A stretch of DNA of 64,000 nucleotides from an uncultured Candidatus Saccharibacteria bacterium. GTDB lineage: Bacteria > Patescibacteriota > Saccharimonadia > Saccharimonadales > Saccharimonadaceae. The first letter of the stretch is position 1; every line of letters starts with the position of its first letter. The stretch lies in NCBI GenBank assembly GCA_937889535.1, contig CALBZW010000018.1:1-64000 (forward strand), written 5' to 3'. The translations under genes were made by a program, and so were the position numbers. The notes under the pieces were generated by a model. The model had not been told where the DNA came from. It saw nothing but the letters and a program-made list of their open reading frames with translations, and did no database searches. This document shows positions 58,893 to 64,000 of the stretch, one piece after another.

Positions 58893-59009
58893 TTAACCCT
58901 GCCTTTGCTTATTCTTAGGTTTTTTCTTGTTGATAACACGTAGTACGCCTTTGCGACGAACGATAATGTCATCAGGGGAGATTTTTTTAACACTTGCACG
59001 TACTTTCAC
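58893..59009 (-). CDS. rpmJ: 50S ribosomal protein L36 (zinc-free form)
   Basis: 38 residues starting with GTG at 59009: [14 protein letters not shown], then [24 protein letters not shown]. The usual L36 zinc site (C-x2-C...C-x4-H) is replaced: no Cys at all and no His. It is a C-minus L36, one of several zinc-free proteins in this window. It lies between infA and rpsM, its standard place. Confidence 0.92.
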   Translation of the reverse strand: MKVRASVKKISPDDIIVRRKGVLRVINKKKPKNKQRQG

Positions 59010-59113
59010 AGTGTCAAAATCCTTTCCGTTACCTGTTGTAAAACTTATAATTAACTAGCTGTGGTTTGCGCGTGCCACAACTATCAACTAAAAATCTTGC
59101 AACATTTAATATT

Positions 59114-59374
59114 CTATTGCAATCGAAAGCTGATGCGACCCTTCGATAAATCGTATGGGGTCAGTTCAACCTCTACCCGGTCTCCCGGCACTAGGCGGAT
59201 GAAATTTTTGCGCATGCGTCCGCTCATGTGTGCGATGATTCTATGGCCGTTCTCAAGCTCCACTCGGAATTGAGTGTTAGGCAAAGACTCAACGACCTTG
59301 CCTGTGAGCTTGATTACTTCCTTCTGGTTCGCACCAGAAGATTTAGCCTTGGTAGCTTTAGTTTGACTAGCCAT
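59114..59374 (-). CDS. infA: translation initiation factor IF-1
   Basis: 86 residues. A basic N-terminal extension ([17 protein letters not shown]) precedes the S1/OB-fold: [67 protein letters not shown]. Adjacent to rpmJ as in most bacteria. TACAAT upstream suggests its own promoter. Confidence 0.96.
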   Translation of the reverse strand: MASQTKATKAKSSGANQKEVIKLTGKVVESLPNTQFRVELENGHRIIAHMSGRMRKNFIRLVPGDRVEVELTPYDLSKGRISFRLQ

Positions 59375-59436
59375 AAATTACTTCTTCATTGTATCACAGA
59401 AAATCGCCTATGTAAACCCCGAGTTTTTTGTTTTTT

Positions 59437-60189
59437 CTATTGCAATACGGCGCGGGCGAAGAATCTATGCGAGTATGTACGACTACTAGTCCAATATACC
59501 CCAGTACAGGTAATGAGTGTTAATGACCCTCTGCCATCTTCGGGACTTTCAAAGGCTGTAACCATGTAATTATTTGCTTCTTCACCTAAGGCTTTGGTGG
59601 CAGTATCAGAAACTACATAAGTGAATTCGCGTCCGTCTCCCATTTCGATTCTGATCTCATCGCCGGATTTAATTTGCGGTAAGTTGCCAAAAGCTCCAAT
59701 ACCAGGAGCGCCACCATGAGCATCCATAACGACGACTCCGTTGCTGCCCGGTAGTGCACCCTCGTTATACCAGCCAATGTCATATATATTATATGGTGTA
59801 GCGAGTTCGCCGTTAGTCTTGATTCCGATTTCGACGATTCGGGCTTGGTTTAGACCGATACTTGGTATGTTGAGATAGCGTGGTCGATCGGCGGCGACAG
59901 TATATTCGGAAACCTCGGTACTACTCGGTTCACTCTTATCAACTTCCTCGTCGCCTTCGACATCAGCGTTAAGTGAAGATGTGGCGCGCGCACTGCCTTC
60001 CATACGGTCTAGGTAGGCGTGTTCCCAGATGGCGACACGCACGAAGAACGCTACGAGTAACAATAGAAGAATAGAGCCGATAATATGACTAGGTTTGAAG
60101 TGAAGCTTACGCCAAGTCGGCAGCTTCATCTGACTCGGTGTCGACTTAGCTTTTGGTTGATTTGTGCTTGAAGTAACGATTTTGCCCAC
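59437..60189 (-). CDS. sortase (class E/F-like)
   Basis: 250 residues. Anchors or joins surface proteins by transpeptidation outside the membrane. Membrane anchor at about residues 35-58, a linker, and the catalytic domain: His in VVVMDAHGGAPG, Cys in LTLITCTGVYW, and Arg in YSHRFFARAVL. It lies between secY and infA, where adk and map are usual. The sorting-signal substrate is not seen in the window. Confidence 0.87.
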   Translation of the reverse strand: MGKIVTSSTNQPKAKSTPSQMKLPTWRKLHFKPSHIIGSILLLLLVAFFVRVAIWEHAYLDRMEGSARATSSLNADVEGDEEVDKSEPSSTEVSEYTVAADRPRYLNIPSIGLNQARIVEIGIKTNGELATPYNIYDIGWYNEGALPGSNGVVVMDAHGGAPGIGAFGNLPQIKSGDEIRIEMGDGREFTYVVSDTATKALGEEANNYMVTAFESPEDGRGSLTLITCTGVYWTSSRTYSHRFFARAVLQ

Positions 60190-60201
60190 TTTTTGTACCT
60201 T

Positions 60202-61620
60202 TTATTTGTAATCGTCGTAAGTTACCATGAGTGCACGAGACTGGAGTTGGCGAATGTTTTCAAGGGCAACGGTAACAACAATGAGAAGCCCGGTACCAGA
60301 GAGTGATAGCCCCATAGGTGCGCCCGCTACAATAATGAAGATGTAGTCTGTCAGAAACGGTAACATAGCGATTAGGCCTAGGGCTAGAGCGCCAAACAAG
60401 TTGAGGCGGTTGATAGTTTTGCCGAGGTATTCGGCGGTCTGAAGACCTGGGCGGACGCCTTCGATGAACGCACCCTGCTTCTGTAGGTTGTCGGCAATTT
60501 CTTTGGTATTGAAAATAATTCCAGTATAAAAATATGTAAACATTACGACTAGTAAGAAGTACACTGCTGGGTAGAAGAACCACTGTGCGGTAATGCCATC
60601 CGGATACATGGCCGAAAAATTGGAGGCCGATGGCGCGGTAAATAATGTCATGAGGGTAGTTCCGAATGTGCCTTCGGGGTTGACTGTCTGGATAAATTGT
60701 CCGAGTAGAGCCGGCAGTGACAAGAAAGCGGTCGCAAAGATTACCGGAACAACACCGGCAGCGATAAGCTTGAGTGGCAAGATAGACTTAATACCGCCAT
60801 AGGCGCTGTTGCCATGAACACGCTTAGCGTAGTTAATGGTGATGACGCGCTGAGCTTCGTTAAGCTTAACTAAGAAGTAAATTACTATGAGGATGGCGAT
60901 GGCGAAGATGAGGATAATCCAGAACATTGCTGGGTTGACTGGTAAATTAATCCAGCCGAATAGCGATAAAGTTCCAGCGGAGGTGTCAAACAACGCACTG
61001 CCGAGGCTGGCGAGCGTAGTCGGAAGTTGCGAAATGATTGAAGTGAAGATAATTAGCGAGATACCATTACCGATTCCCTGCTCGGTCATGAGTTCGCCGA
61101 ACCACATCAGGATAATAGAGCCAGCAACCATGGCGGTTACAGACAGCATCCAATCTGCTGTGGTCGGAGTATATGCAAGGGCAGTATTCGAGGCGATCAC
61201 TGATTGGTATAGGATGAAGATGTAGGCGATAGACTGTACGATCGCTAGCGGTACAGTTAAAACGCGGGTCCATTGGCTAATCTTGCGACGGCCGGACTCG
61301 CCGTCCTGACTTAACTCTTCGAGGCTTGGAATAGCCTTCGTGATAAGCTGAACAACGATTTGCGCAGTGATATATGGAGAGATACCGACGAGCAGGATCG
61401 AAAATGCAGTCAATCCACCACCAGAAATAAGATTTAGAAAGCTGCCAAAGTCGGATTTTTGGATCAAATTTTGGATGGCTTCTTGGAAAGTTGTTGGCTC
61501 ACCAAGCGGTACAGGGATATGCGCTAGAAAACGGTAGACAACTAAAAGTCCCAAAATGATCGCGATGCGTTTTAGCATGTCTTTGTTTTTGAGCGATTTG
61601 AAAATAGTTTTGAAATTCAT
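60202..61620 (-). CDS. secY: preprotein translocase channel SecY
   Basis: 472 residues with ten membrane segments. Family motifs: AHIPVPLGE, GISPYITAQIVVQL (pore/TM2 motif), GIGNGISLIIF (TM4/5), and the cytoplasmic loop ALRLPGQ-like region PGLQTAEYLGKTINRLNLFGALALGLIAM. It forms the Sec channel together with SecE and SecA encoded in this window. Transcribed separately from the upstream ribosomal genes, because a terminator and a TATAAT box precede it. Confidence 0.96.
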   Translation of the reverse strand: MNFKTIFKSLKNKDMLKRIAIILGLLVVYRFLAHIPVPLGEPTTFQEAIQNLIQKSDFGSFLNLISGGGLTAFSILLVGISPYITAQIVVQLITKAIPSLEELSQDGESGRRKISQWTRVLTVPLAIVQSIAYIFILYQSVIASNTALAYTPTTADWMLSVTAMVAGSIILMWFGELMTEQGIGNGISLIIFTSIISQLPTTLASLGSALFDTSAGTLSLFGWINLPVNPAMFWIILIFAIAILIVIYFLVKLNEAQRVITINYAKRVHGNSAYGGIKSILPLKLIAAGVVPVIFATAFLSLPALLGQFIQTVNPEGTFGTTLMTLFTAPSASNFSAMYPDGITAQWFFYPAVYFLLVVMFTYFYTGIIFNTKEIADNLQKQGAFIEGVRPGLQTAEYLGKTINRLNLFGALALGLIAMLPFLTDYIFIIVAGAPMGLSLSGTGLLIVVTVALENIRQLQSRALMVTYDDYK

Positions 61621-61669
61621 GTTCCCTATTACTCCATCAATTAGAGGATTCTCTGACTATACTTTTTAC

Positions 61670-61675
61670 ATTATA
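61670..61675 (-). promoter_or_regulatory. -10 box of the secY transcript
   Basis: TATAAT (minus) about 50 nt before the secY start and directly after the rplO terminator. Confidence 0.6.
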
Positions 61676-61685
61676 GCATATATAC

Positions 61686-61714
61686 CAAAAAGTGGCTCTA
61701 TTTTGAGCCACTTT
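61686..61714 (-). terminator. terminator of the rplF-rplO operon
   Basis: AAAGTGGCTC and GAGCCACTTT (10 bp) around ATTTTA, followed by TTTGG on the minus strand, 19 nt after the rplO stop. Confidence 0.8.
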
Positions 61715-61732
61715 CGTAGAAGTTAACAGAAG

Positions 61733-62209
61733 CTAAGCCTTGACTTCTTCTTTTTTAGTTGCAATGCGCTGTGGTACGGCAACTTTTTTGAAGCTACCAC
61801 CCATGCCCTTAATCGCTTCAACTGCAGTTTTGCTAGCAAATTGAGTCTCAAGGTCGATTTTCGCGGTAAGTTCGCCGCGAGTAATGACTTTAACCTTGGC
61901 GTATGGGTTTTCGATTAGACCATGGTCGGCGAGAGTGAAGTTGTCGACTTTGCCGCTGAGATCATTCAGACGGTCAGTATAGACGACGGTAGCCTTGTCA
62001 TGGATGCTCTTGAAACCTTTAAGCTTTGGAATGGCTTGCATGATAGCGCGCTGACCGCCCATGAATCCGGCTGGCATCTTGCTGTGACCAGTACGAGACT
62101 TCTGACCCTTAGTACCACGACCAGCGGTTTTACCCCTGCCAGCGGAAATACCACGGCCGGCGCGAGTTGGGCGAGTATTTTTATTAACTTGTAATTCGTT
62201 GTACTTCAT
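61733..62209 (-). CDS. rplO: 50S ribosomal protein L15
   Basis: 158 residues. The RGISAGRGKTAGRGTKGQKSRTGHS loop and GGQRAIMQAIPKLKGF are typical. It directly follows rpsE; no rpmD (L30) gene lies between them, as usual for CPR bacteria. Confidence 0.96.
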   Translation of the reverse strand: MKYNELQVNKNTRPTRAGRGISAGRGKTAGRGTKGQKSRTGHSKMPAGFMGGQRAIMQAIPKLKGFKSIHDKATVVYTDRLNDLSGKVDNFTLADHGLIENPYAKVKVITRGELTAKIDLETQFASKTAVEAIKGMGGSFKKVAVPQRIATKKEEVKA

Positions 62210-62865
62210 TATTTAGTCTCCTTTTCTGCAGTCGACTTTTTCGTACTTTTCTTTCCTTCGTTCCCGACCCATTCATCACGAGGAACTTGCTGACGAAGGC
62301 CTTCGATCACGGCATAGGCGATGTTGACCTTGTTCGTACTGCCGAGGCTCTTAGAAATCAAGTTCTTGATGCCAGTCAGACCGATAATGCTACGAACGAC
62401 GCCGCCAGCAATAATACCAGTACCAGGAGCGGCTGGTTTGAGCAAGACGTCGGCGCCAGTAGCGCGAGTTTCGACTTCGTGACAGATTGTCTCACCGTCC
62501 ATGTTAAACTCGATCATATTTTTCTTGGCCTTAGTGGTGGCTTTTTGAACGGCACTAGTAACGTCACCGCCCTTGGCGATACCGATACCGATTTTGTTCT
62601 TATGGTTGCCAATTGCAACAAGAGCTTTGAAGCGCATACGGCGACCACCTTTGACGGTGCGAGAAACACGGTCGATATTAATTGTTACGGTATCAAATTC
62701 TTTTGGTGTGTTGTCGACATTGCGATTGCGATCGCGGCGACCGCCACGGCGTCCCATTGGTTTGCCGCCGATGTCTTTGCGAGATTTGGTCGCAGCGACT
62801 TCGTCGTTCATCTTGAGAGTGCCGGATTTGTTAATGACTTTGGCATTTTTATCAGTGTCAGCCAT
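62209..62865 (-). CDS. rpsE: 30S ribosomal protein S5
   Basis: 218 residues against about 165 usual. An N-terminal extension (ADTDKNAKVINKSGTLKMNDEVAATKSRKDIGGKPMGRRGGRRD) precedes the dsRBD-like domain; the core FKALVAIGNHKNKIGIGIAKGGDVTSAVQKATTKAKKNMIEF and GTGIIAGGVVRSIIGLTGIKNLISKSLGSTNKVNI are conserved. Confidence 0.96.
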   Translation of the reverse strand: MADTDKNAKVINKSGTLKMNDEVAATKSRKDIGGKPMGRRGGRRDRNRNVDNTPKEFDTVTINIDRVSRTVKGGRRMRFKALVAIGNHKNKIGIGIAKGGDVTSAVQKATTKAKKNMIEFNMDGETICHEVETRATGADVLLKPAAPGTGIIAGGVVRSIIGLTGIKNLISKSLGSTNKVNIAYAVIEGLRQQVPRDEWVGNEGKKSTKKSTAEKETK

Positions 62866-62866
62866 T

Positions 62867-63196
62867 TTAGAACTCCAATCCTTCCTTGCGAGCCGCGTCA
62901 GCTAATGCCGACATGCGACCAGCATATAATTTTGCTCCACGGTCAAAGACGACGGTTTTGATATTGGCTTTCTTCGCCTTGGCGGCGATTTCTTTGCCGA
63001 TGGCGGCAGCTTTTTCGGCTTTGCTACCGGTTAGCTTGCTGCCGACGGTTGTAGCGTAGGCTAAAGTTTTGCTATTATCGTCATCAATGAGTTGCGCGGT
63101 GATATGCATATTGCTAATATGGACGCTGAGGCGTGGACGCTCGGCAGTGCCATGAATTTTAGCACGAGTGCGCTTTGCGCGAAATGCGGTGTTCAT
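62867..63196 (-). CDS. rplR: 50S ribosomal protein L18
   Basis: 109 residues. [42 protein letters not shown] and the C-terminal [26 protein letters not shown] are typical. Confidence 0.95.
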   Translation of the reverse strand: MNTAFRAKRTRAKIHGTAERPRLSVHISNMHITAQLIDDDNSKTLAYATTVGSKLTGSKAEKAAAIGKEIAAKAKKANIKTVVFDRGAKLYAGRMSALADAARKEGLEF

Positions 63197-63732
63197 TATT
63201 TCTTCCCTGCCTTTCCTGCCTTACGAAGAATAACTTCGTCAACATATTTAATGCCTTTGCCCTTGTAAGGTTCAGGCTTCTTGAGAGCGCGAATCTCAGC
63301 TGCGACTTGACCGACTTGTTGTTTGTCGATGCCGCTGACTGTGATTGTCATCTTGTCAGTTTTGAGCTCGATGCCTTCGGGGGCAGCGTACTTCACTGGA
63401 TGAGAAAAGCCGAGGGCCATCTCAATTTCTTTTGGTCCACCACTAAGGCGAAAACCGACACCGTTAATTTCGAGCTTTTTCTCGAAACCTTTGGTGACGC
63501 CGGTGACGGCGTTGTTGAGTAAAGCGCGTTGTAGACCGTGCCACGCACGCGACTTTGGTTCGTCGTTGTCACGAGTAACAGTAGCGACATTGTCTTCTAC
63601 GGTCACTTTGACGTTTTCCTGGAGCGGAACTGTGAGTTGACCCTTGGGGCCTGCGACAACGATGTCTTTGTCGCCGACCGTGATTGTCACTCCCGCCGGA
63701 ATGTCGATGGGTTGTTTTCCGATACGACTCAT
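63196..63732 (-). CDS. rplF: 50S ribosomal protein L6
   Basis: 178 residues. [33 protein letters not shown] and the C-terminal rRNA-binding [26 protein letters not shown] are typical. It is the first gene of this operon here; rpsH, which usually precedes it, is not in the window. Confidence 0.96.
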   Translation of the reverse strand: MSRIGKQPIDIPAGVTITVGDKDIVVAGPKGQLTVPLQENVKVTVEDNVATVTRDNDEPKSRAWHGLQRALLNNAVTGVTKGFEKKLEINGVGFRLSGGPKEIEMALGFSHPVKYAAPEGIELKTDKMTITVSGIDKQQVGQVAAEIRALKKPEPYKGKGIKYVDEVILRKAGKAGKK

Positions 63733-63763
63733 GTTTCCCTTTCGTTAGATATTATTCTGTATC

Positions 63764-63792
63764 ATTATATCATGTACCTCTAATAATAGCAA
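63764..63792 (-). promoter_or_regulatory. promoter of the rplF operon
   Basis: TTGCTA, 17 nt, TATAAT on the minus strand, 31 nt upstream of the rplF start. Confidence 0.7.
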
Positions 63793-63815
63793 TACTGGAT
63801 ATCGGAGTATTTCTA

Positions 63816-63844
63816 TTGACTTTTCGTGCAAAGTGTGCTATAAT
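63816..63844 (+). promoter_or_regulatory. near-consensus promoter of the right-end gene
   Basis: TTGACT, 17 nt, TATAAT with TGTGC before and GAGAAG after the -10 box, divergent from the rplF promoter. A leader of about 45 nt precedes an AAGGAGG ribosome site. Confidence 0.8.
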
Positions 63845-63894
63845 GAGAAGAGTGGGTGTCTTTGATGCCCAAGTTTGCGGAAGGAGGGGTTCCC

Positions 63895-64000
63895 ATGAAA
63901 GGACAAATTAATAAGAGACGTAGAGGTAAATTGCGGACGGCGCGCATGCGGCGCAAGGTAAGAGCGGCGGTTGCTGCTGGTAGTATTGCATTAAGCCTAA
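63895..64000 (+). CDS. start of a basic, probably exported protein (3' end outside window)
   Basis: Translation from the ATG at 63895, 7 nt after AAGGAGG, gives MKGQINKRRRGKLRTARMRR then KVRAAVAAGSIALSL. An exceptionally basic N-terminus of 22 residues runs into a hydrophobic segment, the form of a signal peptide or membrane anchor. Too little is present to name a family. Confidence 0.6.
   Translation, partial: MKGQINKRRRGKLRTARMRRKVRAAVAAGSIALSL

Noticed and set aside
1..64000. UGA recoding as in Gracilibacteria
   Set aside because: RF2 is intact, TGA ends several genes (for example at 21650), and conserved proteins show no in-frame TGA.
1..64000. CRISPR array or Cas genes
   Set aside because: No regularly spaced direct repeats and no Cas proteins were seen.
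1..64000. rRNA, tmRNA, RNase P RNA or SRP RNA genes
   Set aside because: I looked for their conserved cores, including in the gene-free parts at 4640-5812, and found none.

Overview
The window looks like a chromosome segment of a Candidatus Saccharibacteria (TM7; Patescibacteria/CPR) bacterium. The reasons are: a compact gene set with many overlapping genes; no rpmD between rpsE and rplO; zinc-free versions of L36, RecR and DnaX; a fragment of the Fib_succ_major-type repeat proteins common in this group; many genes whose -10 box lies only 6-9 nt before the start codon; and use of the standard code, with a complete RF2 gene. This assignment is inference from gene content, not from a database match.

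Region 1 (1-4640, all minus strand) is the early-gene module of a prophage or related element. It holds RecT, a YqaJ/lambda-type exonuclease, small unknown proteins, a membrane-anchored HTH protein, a tRNA-Tyr and two odd tRNA-like structures. Region 2 (4640-5812) has little coding sequence. It contains a long inverted repeat, a candidate promoter-terminator small RNA, tRNA-Leu(CAA) with a large 3' hairpin, and an orphan asparagine-rich repeat that resembles a diversity-generating-retroelement (DGR) template. Region 3 (5813-9161) encodes a two-gene surface-protein unit. Region 4 (9194-17199) carries a Y-family polymerase with a small partner, a NUDIX protein, two ABC-2 exporter loci (one with an 11-bp G/C tract in its promoter), a GntR/YtrA-type regulator lacking a visible start codon, and a VanY-type carboxypeptidase. 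Region 5 (17289-30234) mixes housekeeping genes (metK, smpB, exoA) with glycosyltransferases, a CDP-alcohol phosphatidyltransferase, a MacB-like ABC system, a GNAT acetyltransferase and a secreted protein that looks acquired from Firmicutes.

Region 6 (30255-45737) is almost entirely minus strand. It has a cell-separation block (ftsE, ftsX, a PcsB-like CHAP hydrolase, S41 protease), then prfB, an M16 peptidase, secA, hpf, ybaB, a membrane glycosyltransferase-like gene, dnaB and dnaX. Region 7 (45935-55155) contains rplL, rplJ, rplA, rplK, nusG and secE, but plus-strand genes interrupt it: an orphan between L1 and L11, and a DUF1704/QEGLA-type metallopeptidase between L11 and NusG. A NERD protein, a glutamate-racemase-like protein without catalytic cysteines, and recR follow. 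Region 8 (55237-63732) is a spc/alpha-type ribosomal cluster running from rplF to rpsI, with a sortase between secY and infA. The window ends in the start of a gene for a basic, probably exported protein.

Two expression styles recur. Many housekeeping genes look leaderless. A second group has a near-consensus -35/-10 promoter, a leader and a strong Shine-Dalgarno; it includes several genes that look like accessory or acquired ones.
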